Assembly (NCBI RefSeq): GCF_014651055.1
Contig: NZ_BMWD01000006.1
Location: 133,792-197,791, forward strand
Length of the DNA: 64,000 nucleotides
Origin: Streptomyces fructofermentans
GTDB lineage: Bacteria; Actinomycetota; Actinomycetes; Streptomycetales; Streptomycetaceae
Direction of reading: 5' to 3'
Shown piece after piece: positions 44,412-53,304 of the stretch (within the stretch, counting starts at the first letter, position 1; the number at the start of each line of letters is the position of its first letter). A program made the position numbers and the translations under genes. Below the pieces are notes generated by a model that was not told the DNA's origin, did no database searches, and worked only from the letters and a program-made list of their open reading frames with translations.

Positions 44412-45680
44412 GTGGCCGAGTACGAGGGAATCGACGCGCTGCTGGCCGCGCTCACCGACGAGCCCCTGCCCGAGGGGGCGGGCGACGACGCGGAGTTCGC
44501 GGCGGAGCACCGGGCGGCGGTCGCCGACGTGGCCCTGCTCAGGGAACAGCTCAAACTCATGGGCGACACCCTCGCCGCGGAGAGCGAGCACGCAGAGCGC
44601 ACAGAGCGCACAGAGCGCACAGAGCGCACAGAGCGCACAGAGCACGCAGAGCGCACGGAGCGCACAGAGCGCACCGAGCGCTCGGCGGACCCCGGGCACG
44701 TGGACCCGGGCCGCGCGGACTCCGGGGACGCGGGCCGGTCCGCCCAGGTGGACGCGACGCACACGGACGCGATCCACGTGGAGCCCGCGCACACGGACGC
44801 CGCGGACACGGCTCCGGAGCGGACGGGCCGGCCCGTGCTGAACGGGCGGGTCCGGCACACCGCCCCGGTAGGGCGCGGGTCGGCCGCGCACGACGGCGCC
44901 GGCGAGCAGCGGGACACCCGGGCCCCCGTGAACGGGGCCGGGGTCGCGCACCGGGACACCCCCGGGAGTCCGGACGGTCCCGAGATTCCGGGCGGCCCGG
45001 ACGGCGAGGTCGGCCGGGGGGACCCGGACGGTCCGTCCGGGAGGGGCACGGCTCTCAGGAAGGCGGGCACGTCCGGGACGGCCACCGCGCCGCGGCGCGC
45101 CGGACCGCCGGGGCGTACGGGGCCGGCCGGGCGCCACCGGGTCCGGCGCTACGCGGCCGTCGCCGTGGGCGCGCTCGCGGTGGCGACGGCGACGACGGTC
45201 CTCGGCGGGCTGGTGTGGCTCGGTCAGAACGGGGCCGGCGACGCGGACGTCTCGAAGGCGGAGAGCAGCCAGGCCGACTCCAAGGCGGGCGGCAGCCTGG
45301 ACGGCGGCCGGGCGGAGTACTCGCCCGAGAGGCACATCGCGTGCTCGAAGGTCCTCGTCGAGGGAACCGTGCGGAGCATCACGCCCACGGCCGACGACAC
45401 GGTGAGCGTCGTCCTGAAGGTGAAGCACTACTACCGGCCGGAGCGGTCCGTGGCGGACCACCCGACGATCGCCGTCACCCTCGCGGACAGTGCCCGCGAG
45501 GACCTGAAGGTCGGCATGTACACCCTGGTCAGGGTGCCGGTGAACCCGCAGGAGCGGCAGGACTGGGAGACCGGCTGGGGTGTCGGCGACGCCCGCAAGG
45601 ACATCCTGAGGGCGCTGCCGGGCGCCCGGGGCGTCCCTTGCCCGGACGGGACGGAAGGCGGGACGGAAGGCGGCCCCTGA
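44412..45680 (+). CDS. Single-pass membrane protein, probable anti-sigma partner with ERT repeats
   Basis: A 422-residue protein. The N-terminal 55 residues are helical and acidic, followed by a repeat tract of EHA/ERT triplets (44586-44684), a long low-complexity linker, one transmembrane helix (VAVGALAVATATTVLGGLVW, about residue 253-272) and an extracytoplasmic domain with two Cys. Position and topology suggest an anti-sigma factor, but the zinc-binding HxxxCxxC motif of ZAS anti-sigma proteins is absent. GTG 44412 sits right after the sigma stop. It may instead be a transmembrane regulator of another type. Confidence 0.7.
   Translation: MAEYEGIDALLAALTDEPLPEGAGDDAEFAAEHRAAVADVALLREQLKLMGDTLAAESEHAERTERTERTERTERTEHAERTERTERTERSADPGHVDPGRADSGDAGRSAQVDATHTDAIHVEPAHTDAADTAPERTGRPVLNGRVRHTAPVGRGSAAHDGAGEQRDTRAPVNGAGVAHRDTPGSPDGPEIPGGPDGEVGRGDPDGPSGRGTALRKAGTSGTATAPRRAGPPGRTGPAGRHRVRRYAAVAVGALAVATATTVLGGLVWLGQNGAGDADVSKAESSQADSKAGGSLDGGRAEYSPERHIACSKVLVEGTVRSITPTADDTVSVVLKVKHYYRPERSVADHPTIAVTLADSAREDLKVGMYTLVRVPVNPQERQDWETGWGVGDARKDILRALPGARGVPCPDGTEGGTEGGP
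44586..44684 (+). repeat. Eleven in-frame 9-bp units (EHA/ERT)
   Basis: Units of GAGCGCACA type encode EHA-(ERT)5-EHA-(ERT)3-ERS. Exact copies at 44595, 44604, 44613, 44622 and 44631 suggest recent slippage and length polymorphism between strains. Confidence 0.9.
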
Positions 45681-45806
45681 CGTCCGGGGAAGGCCCCCCC
45701 GGGGCCCTCCGGCCGGTTCCGCCGACCAGGACAGCCGGTCCGGGAGAGCCGCCCGGCGTGGGCCGGTCCGTGGCCGGTCCGGGGGGAACCGGCCGGGGGA
45801 ACGGAA

Positions 45807-45840
45807 GGGGCGGGCGTCCGGTGGACCGGACGCCCGCCCC
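45807..45840. terminator. Perfect bidirectional hairpin
   Basis: GGGGCGGGCGTCCGGT pairs perfectly with ACCGGACGCCCGCCCC; the stem is at least 15 bp. It lies between the converging anti-sigma and protease genes and probably ends both. Confidence 0.8.
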
Positions 45841-45864
45841 GGGCGTTTCAGGACGTACCAGGTG

Positions 45865-48800
45865 CTACGGCACGACCTTCTCGATCAGCACGCTGCCGGT
45901 GCCGGCCACCGTGCCCCGCGCGTTCACGAGCTGCACGCGGCCGAAGAACGTCCGGCCCTCCGGCGGCGCGGCGTTCGCGACGACCTTCGCCGCGACCGGG
46001 GCCGAGGCCCCGGTGGCGAGCTTCACGGGCGTCGCGTCGACCTCGACCTGCCCGAGCGAGGGCGCGAAGTACACGTCGAGGTAGTCGTACGCGGTGGTCT
46101 GCGCCGGGACCGAGTAGCCGGCGACCTCGACGGTGTACGTGCCGGCGGCGGGCGACTTGACGGAGACGGCCTCCTCGGAGTCGCCGTCGGCCGACTGCCC
46201 GACCACCTTGCCGGTGGCGTCGTAGACCGTGAGGTCGAGGTCGGCGGCCGCGTCCGAGACGTTGCCGATCGACACGTCGAGCGAACCGGCGCCCGCGGGC
46301 ACGTCCACCGTGGTGGTGTCCGTGGCGCCCTGGGCGATGGTCGGCCGGGAGGACTTCGAGGAGCCGAGCGGGCCGCCCTTGAGCGAGCCGTCGATCGCCA
46401 CGAGCTTGTTCGTCACCTTCCAGGAGACCGGGGCCGGGGTGCCGACCTTGGCCTCGGGGACGGTCACGACGGCCGGGTCGAAGTCGGCGCCCAGCACCTC
46501 GACGTCCAGCTTGTACGGGTTGTCGAGCAGCGGCGACGTACGGCGCGACTCGACCTCGATCTCCCAGACGCCCGGCTGCGGGTCGCTGTACGAGCGCAGG
46601 TCGGGGCGGCAGCCGTTGCCGTCGAGGTAGTTGTTGTAGCAGTTCGGCGTCGAGGTGACGTCGACCGGGACGCCGTACGGGTGGATGGCGATGAACCGGG
46701 TCTGGCTCAGGCCCTTCAGCCCGCCGATCGCGACCTGGAGGGTCTTGGCGCCCTCGGGGACGGTCACGAAGTACGACTTGTGGTTGTTGCGCTGCACCGA
46801 ACCCGACGCGGAGTAGGTGTACTTGAGCGGCGCGGAGGCGACCACGGTGCTCAGGACCTGCTTGTCGACGCCCTCGGTGCGCGGGTCGTCGACCTCCAGG
46901 ATCGCGCTGCTGAGGCCGGAGTTCTCCGGCTTGGCGGCGATCTTGACGGTCACCGGCCTGTTCAGCGGGAGCGAGACCTCGTCGCTGCCGACGATCCGGA
47001 AGGTGTCGTCCCTGTTGTTCTCCAGGTGCAGTTCGTGCCGGACGGCACGGTCGGCTCCGGAGGTGCGGGTGATGGTGACGTCGTACGTCTTCTTCTGCCC
47101 GACGCGCAGACCGCCCTCGCGGTCGTAGATGCCGGTGCCGAAGCCCGGGTCCTTGAGCGCGAAGTCGATCGCGGTGTCGACCGGGGCCTTCACCGCGTAG
47201 GTGTGGGCGGTGGCACCGTCACGGATCGAGTCCCAGGCGTCGGGGACGTTGATCAGGCCGGCGCCCTCCGCGTACGCCTGCACACCGCTGATGTGGTCGG
47301 CGGTGGAGGCCAGCGCGGTGCGCAGGGTGGCCGGGGTGAGGTCGGTGCCGCGCTGCTTCGCGGCGCTCAGCAGCAGTGCGGAGGCGCCCGCGGCCTGCGG
47401 GGACGCCATCGAGGTGCCCTGCAGCATCGAGTAGCCGGCCGGCAGGGAGTAGCCGGCCTCGGCGACCGGGCCGCCGGGCAGCCAGGTCTGCGTGGTGTTG
47501 ATCGACGCGCCGGGCGCGGTCAGCGTCGGCGTGAAGCCGCCGTCCTCGCGCGGTCCGCGCGAGGAGAAGGGCATCATCGCGTACTTCTTCTCCACGGCCG
47601 AGCCGTAGTTGGCGGCCCAGGTCTGCTTGGAGATGGACGCGCCGACCGAGATGACCTTGTCGGCCAGGCCCGGGTCGCCGATGGTGTTGGCACCGGGGCC
47701 GGAGTTGCCGGCCGAGATGACGAGCTGGACGCCGTAGGTGTCGATGAGGCGCGTGTAGAGCTCGGCGCGGGCGTTGTTGCCGTCGTTGAGCGCGGGCAGG
47801 CCGCCGATCGACATGTTGACGATGTCGACGCCGCGGTTGGCGACGAGGTCGATCATGCCCTCGGTGAGCGCCACGTTCGTGCAGCCGCCGGACCAGGTGC
47901 AGGCGCGGGAGGAGACGAGCTTCGCGCCGGGCGCGGCGCCGTTCATCCGGCCGCCGAACAGCTTGTTGGCGGCGGTGATGCCGGCGACGTGCGTGCCGTG
48001 CTCGGACTCGATGATGCCGATGTTGACGAAGTCCGACTTCTTGCCGACCCAGGTCCCGCCCAGCGGGTCCATCGGGACGTCCTTGCGGATCTCCACGACG
48101 AACGGCACCCGCTCGACGACGTCCGTCGCCGGGTTGTCGGTACCGAAGTAGCCGATCTGGTAGCCGTCCTTGTACGGCTTCATCGTCTCGTCGTCGGTGA
48201 AGTCGTTGTTGTCGTTCAGGTCGACGCGGACCGTGCCGGCCGCGGCGTCGTACAGCACGCCCCAGCTGTCGGTCGTGTCGCCGTCGCGGTTCAGGTCGCC
48301 GTTCGCGTCGCCGCCGACGGACGCCGACTCGCGGAAGCGGCTGACCGCGTAGTCGCCGGCCGGGGACTTCCAGCTCTCGCCGTCGAAGGAGAAGGCCGGG
48401 CCGGAACGGGCGTTGACCATCGCGCGCCAGGTCGCGTCGGCGTCCACCAGCGGGTCGGTCGCCGTCACCCAGTCGACGATCTTGCGCTCGCCGGTCGTGG
48501 TCTTCTGGAGCGCGGGGTGCGCCACGTCGACACCGGAGTCGAGGATGCCGATGGTGATGCCGCGGCCGTCCGCCTTCGGGTGGTCCGCCACGAAGTCGAC
48601 CGCACCCGTCTCGAAGGACGGGTTGTACGGGTTCTCCGCGGGGGTGTTCTTCCCGGGGGCGGGGTAGGTGCCCGCCGTCGGGGCCGCCTTGGCGCCCTTG
48701 GCCCGGTCGGCGGAGGGCGTCGGGTCGTCCAGCGCGATCTCCTGCCGCAGGTCGATGCCGTGCACGGAGGAGAGCTTCGAGGCCGCCGCGATGGCCGCCT

Positions 48801-49170
48801 CGGCCCTGGCGGTGGGGACGGTGGCGCGGACGTAGCCGAGCTTGTCGTAGGTGCGGCCCACGGAGCCGCCGCGCACCGCGTCGAGCTGGTCGGCGACCTG
48901 CTCGGTCTGCCCGGGGGCGGTGGCGATCATCATCGTGACGTTCTTGTCGCCGTTCGCCACGGCCTCCGTGAGGAGGTCGGCGTCGGCAGAACCGAGCTTG
49001 CCGGTCGCGGACTTGACGGCCGCGTCGGCGGGTGTGCCCGGATCGTCCGCGGAGAAGGCCATGGGTATCGGCCCGGCCGCGGAGAGCGCGGCCACGAGTC
49101 CGGCGGCCACGGCGATGCGTGCCGCGCGTCTCGCTCCGGTGATCGGAGCACGCTGAGGGTTGGGGGTCAT
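45865..49170 (-). CDS. Secreted S8 serine protease (subtilisin family) with C-terminal domains
   Basis: A 1101-residue exported protease. Order: signal peptide (basic AARRAARIA region, hydrophobic core), an I9-like propeptide (about 60-140), and a catalytic domain with Asp211 in ILDSGVDVAHP, His391 in HGTHVAGITAA and Ser587 in GTSMASPQAAG; a calcium-repeat-like acidic insert (DANGDLNRDGD) lies between Asp and His. C-terminal beta-sandwich and pre-peptidase (PPC-like) regions follow from about 650. ATG 49170 has AAGG at good spacing; ATG 49176 would add two residues. A likely role is extracellular protein degradation. The gene is convergent with the sigma operon. Confidence 0.93.
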   Translation of the reverse strand: MTPNPQRAPITGARRAARIAVAAGLVAALSAAGPIPMAFSADDPGTPADAAVKSATGKLGSADADLLTEAVANGDKNVTMMIATAPGQTEQVADQLDAVRGGSVGRTYDKLGYVRATVPTARAEAAIAAASKLSSVHGIDLRQEIALDDPTPSADRAKGAKAAPTAGTYPAPGKNTPAENPYNPSFETGAVDFVADHPKADGRGITIGILDSGVDVAHPALQKTTTGERKIVDWVTATDPLVDADATWRAMVNARSGPAFSFDGESWKSPAGDYAVSRFRESASVGGDANGDLNRDGDTTDSWGVLYDAAAGTVRVDLNDNNDFTDDETMKPYKDGYQIGYFGTDNPATDVVERVPFVVEIRKDVPMDPLGGTWVGKKSDFVNIGIIESEHGTHVAGITAANKLFGGRMNGAAPGAKLVSSRACTWSGGCTNVALTEGMIDLVANRGVDIVNMSIGGLPALNDGNNARAELYTRLIDTYGVQLVISAGNSGPGANTIGDPGLADKVISVGASISKQTWAANYGSAVEKKYAMMPFSSRGPREDGGFTPTLTAPGASINTTQTWLPGGPVAEAGYSLPAGYSMLQGTSMASPQAAGASALLLSAAKQRGTDLTPATLRTALASTADHISGVQAYAEGAGLINVPDAWDSIRDGATAHTYAVKAPVDTAIDFALKDPGFGTGIYDREGGLRVGQKKTYDVTITRTSGADRAVRHELHLENNRDDTFRIVGSDEVSLPLNRPVTVKIAAKPENSGLSSAILEVDDPRTEGVDKQVLSTVVASAPLKYTYSASGSVQRNNHKSYFVTVPEGAKTLQVAIGGLKGLSQTRFIAIHPYGVPVDVTSTPNCYNNYLDGNGCRPDLRSYSDPQPGVWEIEVESRRTSPLLDNPYKLDVEVLGADFDPAVVTVPEAKVGTPAPVSWKVTNKLVAIDGSLKGGPLGSSKSSRPTIAQGATDTTTVDVPAGAGSLDVSIGNVSDAAADLDLTVYDATGKVVGQSADGDSEEAVSVKSPAAGTYTVEVAGYSVPAQTTAYDYLDVYFAPSLGQVEVDATPVKLATGASAPVAAKVVANAAPPEGRTFFGRVQLVNARGTVAGTGSVLIEKVVP

Positions 49171-49390
49171 CAGCATCCTTGTAGGTAAAGGAATGGAGCG
49201 TTGGCGATCGGATCGATCACATCAGTCCGGTATGTGAACCCGGATGATCGCTCAGCTTTACCCAAGAGGCGCACGTTTGGGGAGGGTTGACCGTGGCGTG
49301 AGGTGTCCATGGCGTAATTCCGCCATACGTCATGCGGTGGATCTCCGGCCAAACCGGGACGTGCGACCCGCCTTGGCCTAACGTCGGCGC

Positions 49391-49909
49391 ATGCACAAGG
49401 AGTTGAGGGTGGCGGCCTACGCCGTGTGTGTGCGGGACGGGCGGATGCTCCTCGCGCGCTGGGTGTCGCGCGACGGCCGCAGGCGATGGACCCTTCCCGG
49501 CGGCGGAATGGACCACGGCGAGGACCCGTACGACACCGTGGTCCGGGAGGCCGAGGAGGAGACCGGCTACGCCGTCGAGCCGCTCGCGCTCCTCGGCGTC
49601 GACTCGTTCCGGCGCAGCCATCCGCGCCGCCTGGGCACCGCCGTCGACTTCCAGGGCCTGCGGATCGTCTACGAGGTCCGGGTGACCGGCGGCGAACTGC
49701 GCAACGAGACGGACGGCTCCACCGACATGGCGGCCTGGCACCCCCTCGACGACGTGCCCGCGCTGGACCGGGTGGGCCTCGTCGACGTCGGTCTCGCCCT
49801 CTGGCGGGAGCGGCCCGCGGCCGGCCGCGTGACGGGGATTCCCGAGTTCCAGGAGGGCCCCGCGGACGGGCGGACCCCGCCCCTACCCCGCGACATGAAC
49901 ACGGAGTGA
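49391..49909 (+). CDS. Nudix hydrolase
   Basis: A 172-residue enzyme with a complete Nudix box: Gly38, Glu44 and REAEEETGY at 52-60 (pattern Gx5Ex7REUxEExGU), which hydrolyses nucleoside-diphosphate-linked compounds with a divalent metal. The region before (RWTLPGGGMD) and after is typical of MutT/ADP-ribose pyrophosphatase-like members. The C-terminal 25 residues are Pro-rich and likely disordered. ATG 49391. Exact substrate undefined. Confidence 0.9.
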   Translation: MHKELRVAAYAVCVRDGRMLLARWVSRDGRRRWTLPGGGMDHGEDPYDTVVREAEEETGYAVEPLALLGVDSFRRSHPRRLGTAVDFQGLRIVYEVRVTGGELRNETDGSTDMAAWHPLDDVPALDRVGLVDVGLALWRERPAAGRVTGIPEFQEGPADGRTPPLPRDMNTE

Positions 49910-49999
49910 CCGCCTCCCCTCGGTTCCGCGAGGGCTCGGTGGACGCGCGGGGCGGGCCGAGATCCACGTACGGTGATCGGTGTCGCCCGTTGCGGCCCA

Positions 50000-50021
50000 G
50001 TTAACGCCCAGGTCATCCCCG
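50000..50021. promoter_or_regulatory. PHO-box-like direct repeat upstream of the phosphoesterase
   Basis: GTTAACGCCCA and GGTCATCCCCG are adjacent 11-bp units that resemble the GTTCACC-type direct repeats bound by PhoP in Streptomyces. The match is imperfect (three to four mismatches per unit), but the gene downstream is a secreted phosphoesterase. Confidence 0.3.
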
Positions 50022-50109
50022 ATGCCAACGATCCGGAGTGAGCGGGGAGTCCGTCAGCCGGACTCCCCGCGACCACTGCCGACGCGTTCGCACTCGGGGA
50101 GACCGCGCC

Positions 50110-51879
50110 ATGCCGCGCATACGCTCTGTCGCCACCTCCACTGTCCGTGACCGCCGCGCCTTCCTGGCCGCCACCGGGGCCGTGTCCCTCTCCGCGGGCC
50201 TCGGCTTCGCGCTGCGTCCACCCGCCGGCGAGGCCGAGGCCGCGGCCGGTACCGCCACCACCGCCCACGGTTCGCCCGCCGCCGCCTCCCGGCGCGCGCC
50301 GGCCGCGCCCCTGGCCCCGTACACCCGCGGCACCACTCTCGCGAGCGTCGCCGCACCGCGTCCCGGATCGGGCTTCCGGCGGCTCGGCGACGGACCCGCC
50401 TGGCCCCGCGTCGTACGCGGCGAACTCGCCGCGCCCCGGGCGGGCCGCGCCGGGCGGCGTACCGCGCTCGCCTCGTTCGTGCAGTTCACCGACCTGCACC
50501 TGGTCGACGTCCAGCACCCGCTGCGGTACGAGTACCTGCGGGCGCAGACCGCCAGCGCCTGGCGTCCGCAGGAGTCCCTGTCGGTGGCCGGCGCGGTCTC
50601 CCTCGTGGAGCGCGTCAACGCGCTGCGGGGAGCCCCGATCACCGGCTCACCGCTGCACTTCGTGATGACCACCGGCGACAACACGGACAACAACGCCAGG
50701 ACGGAACTCGACTGGTTCCTGAAGGTGATGAGCGGCGGCCGCATCACCCCCAACTCCGGCGACCCGGACCGCTACGAGGGCGTCCAGGACAGCGGCCTCA
50801 AGCTGTACTGGCAGCCGGACGCGGCCCTGCGCGACGCCGACAAGCAGCTCGGGTTCCCGCGCGTCGACGGCTTCCTCGCCGCCGCGATCCGCGAACTGCG
50901 CAGCCCCGGCCTCAACCTGCCCTGGTACTCGACGGTCGGCAACCACGACTCGCTGCCCGGCGGCTGCTACGCGCCCGGCGACTCGTTCCTCACCGACTTC
51001 GCGGTGGGCGGCAGGAAGCTGATGGCACTGGACGAACAGGTCGGCGCCGCGCTCTGGAAGAACGTCAGGAAGGGCCGCGACCCCAAGGGAGCGGGCTTCC
51101 GGGAGATGCTCAAGTCCCGTAGGCGCGAGATGCGTTCGGTCACCCCGGACGAGCGCCGCGCCCCCTTCACCCCCGCCGAGTACCTCCGGGCCCACCTCGA
51201 CCCCGCGCACACCGGCGCGGGGCCCACCGGACACGGCTACTCGCAGGCCAACATCGACGCGGGGACCCAGTACTACACCTTCCGCATCGCGGACGGCCTG
51301 CTGGGCGTCAGCCTCGACACCACCGACCCGGGCGGCCACTACGAGGGCTCGCTCGGCACCGCCCAGCTCAGGTGGCTGGAGCGCACCCTCAGGGCCGCGG
51401 AGACGGACAAGGAGCACGTCGTCGTCTTCAGCCACCACACCAGCAGGACGATGCGCAACCTCCGCGAGGACCCGGCGCACCCGGGGGAGCGGCGGCACGG
51501 CGGGGACGAGGTGCTCGCCCTGCTCGGGGCCCACCGCCCGGTGCTGGCCTGGGTGAACGGCCACAGCCACAAGAACGACATCACCCCGCACCCCGCCCCG
51601 GACGGCCGCTCCTTCTGGGAGGTCTCCACCGCCTCGCACGTCGACTTCCCGCAGCTCGCCCGGGTCATCGAGATCGTCGACAACCACGACGGCACGCTCT
51701 CGCTGTTCACGACGCTGATCGAGTCGGGCGCCCCGCACCGCACGGACTTCGCCGACCTCTCCCAGACGGGCCTTGCCGCCCTCTACCGGGAGCTGTCCTT
51801 CAACGCCCCCGGCGCGCGCGCCGACCTGAACGGGCGGGCGGGCGACCGGAACACGGAACTGGTCCTGAGGAAGAGCTGA
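50110..51879 (+). CDS. Tat-exported metallophosphoesterase (TIGR03767-like)
   Basis: A 589-residue secreted calcineurin-like phosphoesterase. The N-terminus has a twin-arginine signal (RDRRAFLAATGAVSLSAG), so it is exported folded. Metal-binding motifs: TDLHLVD (D-x-H), TTGDNTDNN, YSTVGNHDS (GNHD), VVFSHHT and VNGHSHKND. I chose ATG 50110, as GGGGAG precedes it and it puts the RR motif near the N-terminus; ATG 50038 would add 24 residues without signal character. The PHO-box-like site upstream fits a phosphate-scavenging role. Confidence 0.9.
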   Translation: MPRIRSVATSTVRDRRAFLAATGAVSLSAGLGFALRPPAGEAEAAAGTATTAHGSPAAASRRAPAAPLAPYTRGTTLASVAAPRPGSGFRRLGDGPAWPRVVRGELAAPRAGRAGRRTALASFVQFTDLHLVDVQHPLRYEYLRAQTASAWRPQESLSVAGAVSLVERVNALRGAPITGSPLHFVMTTGDNTDNNARTELDWFLKVMSGGRITPNSGDPDRYEGVQDSGLKLYWQPDAALRDADKQLGFPRVDGFLAAAIRELRSPGLNLPWYSTVGNHDSLPGGCYAPGDSFLTDFAVGGRKLMALDEQVGAALWKNVRKGRDPKGAGFREMLKSRRREMRSVTPDERRAPFTPAEYLRAHLDPAHTGAGPTGHGYSQANIDAGTQYYTFRIADGLLGVSLDTTDPGGHYEGSLGTAQLRWLERTLRAAETDKEHVVVFSHHTSRTMRNLREDPAHPGERRHGGDEVLALLGAHRPVLAWVNGHSHKNDITPHPAPDGRSFWEVSTASHVDFPQLARVIEIVDNHDGTLSLFTTLIESGAPHRTDFADLSQTGLAALYRELSFNAPGARADLNGRAGDRNTELVLRKS

Positions 51880-51962
51880 CCACCGCACCGGCCGGTCCGG
51901 CGGGCCCGACACACCCGCCGGACCGTCGTGCCCGCCACGTCCGCGGGACCCGCCCCGGCACG

Positions 51963-52008
51963 AGGAGGGGCCGACGGACCTCGGTGGCACCTCCGCACGG
52001 CCCCTCCT
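51963..52008. terminator. Hairpin between converging genes
   Basis: AGGAGGGGCCG (51963-51973) pairs perfectly with CGGCCCCTCCT (51998-52008) around a 24-base loop with its own partial pairing. Confidence 0.6.
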
Positions 52009-52075
52009 AGCGCCCCGCGCCCCGCACCCCGCGCCTCCCGTTCCCGAGTGCGCGTGCAGGGGCCCCGGTCCGCCA

Positions 52076-53122
52076 CTACCGGGGAACCACCACGACGTAC
52101 GCGGCCGGGTCGCGGTCCCCCGAGGCCGTCAGAGCGGTCCGCACGACTGCCGCCTGCTGCTCCGCCGACTCCCGCAGCTTCCTCGGAGTGACGTGCACGA
52201 CCGTGATGCCGAGCCGCTCCATGTGCTCGCGCCTGCGGGCGCACTCGGACCACGCGGCGTCCTCGTCCTGCCGGGGCGTCCGGGTGTCCAGTTCGAGGGC
52301 GACGGCCTGGTCGGGCCAGTACGCGTCGACGCCGCCCAGGTGCGGGCCGCCCGGCAGCCGCAGGTCCACGTTCCAGACCGGGTCCGGCAGGCCGTACTCG
52401 CGGACCAGCAGGTACAGGCGCTCCTCGGCGACGGAGCGGCCCTCCGCGACGAGCGAGTCCACGGCGTCCACGACGTGCGGACGGCCCAGCAGCCGGGCCT
52501 GGGTCAGCTCCCGTACGACGGCGGCCGGGTCGCAGTGGCCGCCGCGCACCGCCTCGGTCAGCAGCCGGCGCACCGCGTCCGCGTCCGTGAGGTCCGCGAC
52601 CGCGTCGGCCAGGGCGCGCGGCACGGGTGCCACCGGCAGGCCGGCGACCTGCTCGGGCTCGGGCAGGCCCGCGGTGCGCACGATCCGCACGCAGCCCGTC
52701 GAGCGCAGCCGGCGCAGCCGCGGGACGAGCACGTCGACGCGGTCCAGGGACAGCAGCGGGGGAGCGCAGGAGAAGCGGTGCAGGGTGAGCGCCGCGAGCC
52801 CGGTGACCATCGCCTCCGCGTACTGCCGGGGTCCGTGCGGTTCGCCCGCGCCGGGCTGCGCGGGCACCGACGCGTGGGGAGCGGGGCAGCGCGCCGCGTA
52901 CATGAGGGCCGCGTGCAGCCGCTCCTCGCCGGTGGCCGGGCCCGGGCGGAGCAGGAACACGCCCGGCAGGAGCTGCTGCCAGGGGCCGCCCGGCCGGCAC
53001 CGCGCGTTGGTGTCCGCGGCGGTCACCCCGTGCGACCGCAGTTGGGCGGAGGTCAGCACGCGCTGCTGGACGTCGGGCACATGGCGGAGGGGGCGGGGGG
53101 AGAGCGGGGTGTCGTGGTTCAT
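52076..53122 (-). CDS. AbiEi-like/DUF559-type protein
   Basis: A 348-residue protein resembling the actinobacterial genes annotated as type IV toxin-antitoxin AbiEi-family domain proteins. The N-terminal part reads like a winged helix (RVLTSAQLRSHGVTAADTNA, LLPGVFLL), and the C-terminal 90 residues contain GGVDAYWPDQAVALELD and TVVHVTPRKLRES, similar to the endonuclease-like DUF559/Vsr fold with acidic metal ligands. There is no partner toxin gene beside it, so it is likely a solitary version. The ATG at 53122 is the only good start. Function not established. Confidence 0.75.
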   Translation of the reverse strand: MNHDTPLSPRPLRHVPDVQQRVLTSAQLRSHGVTAADTNARCRPGGPWQQLLPGVFLLRPGPATGEERLHAALMYAARCPAPHASVPAQPGAGEPHGPRQYAEAMVTGLAALTLHRFSCAPPLLSLDRVDVLVPRLRRLRSTGCVRIVRTAGLPEPEQVAGLPVAPVPRALADAVADLTDADAVRRLLTEAVRGGHCDPAAVVRELTQARLLGRPHVVDAVDSLVAEGRSVAEERLYLLVREYGLPDPVWNVDLRLPGGPHLGGVDAYWPDQAVALELDTRTPRQDEDAAWSECARRREHMERLGITVVHVTPRKLRESAEQQAAVVRTALTASGDRDPAAYVVVVPR

Positions 53123-53224
53123 GCCCCGGGGTTTCCCGCCGCCGCCCCCACCCCTAACCGCTGTTACACGCCCGTAGGCAAAACCGGACGAGCCCGTCCT
53201 AAAGTGCAGACGTTCGACTGCCGA

Positions 53225-53248
53225 AACCCCCTGGTCCGTCCGGGGGTT
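53225..53248 (-). terminator. Terminator of the second pepN
   Basis: AACCCCC and GGGGGTT arms enclose a 10-base loop, 57 bases downstream of the stop of the aminopeptidase gene. Confidence 0.55.
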
Positions 53249-53304
53249 ACGGCGTCGATTAGCTGCATTCCGTAACTGTTATCGGCAGCTTTCCGTCAAC
53301 CGGC

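Noticed and set aside
45862..49188. A 1108-codon plus-strand frame opposite the subtilisin gene
   Set aside because: Antisense shadow; the minus strand encodes the complete Asp/His/Ser triad and a signal peptide.
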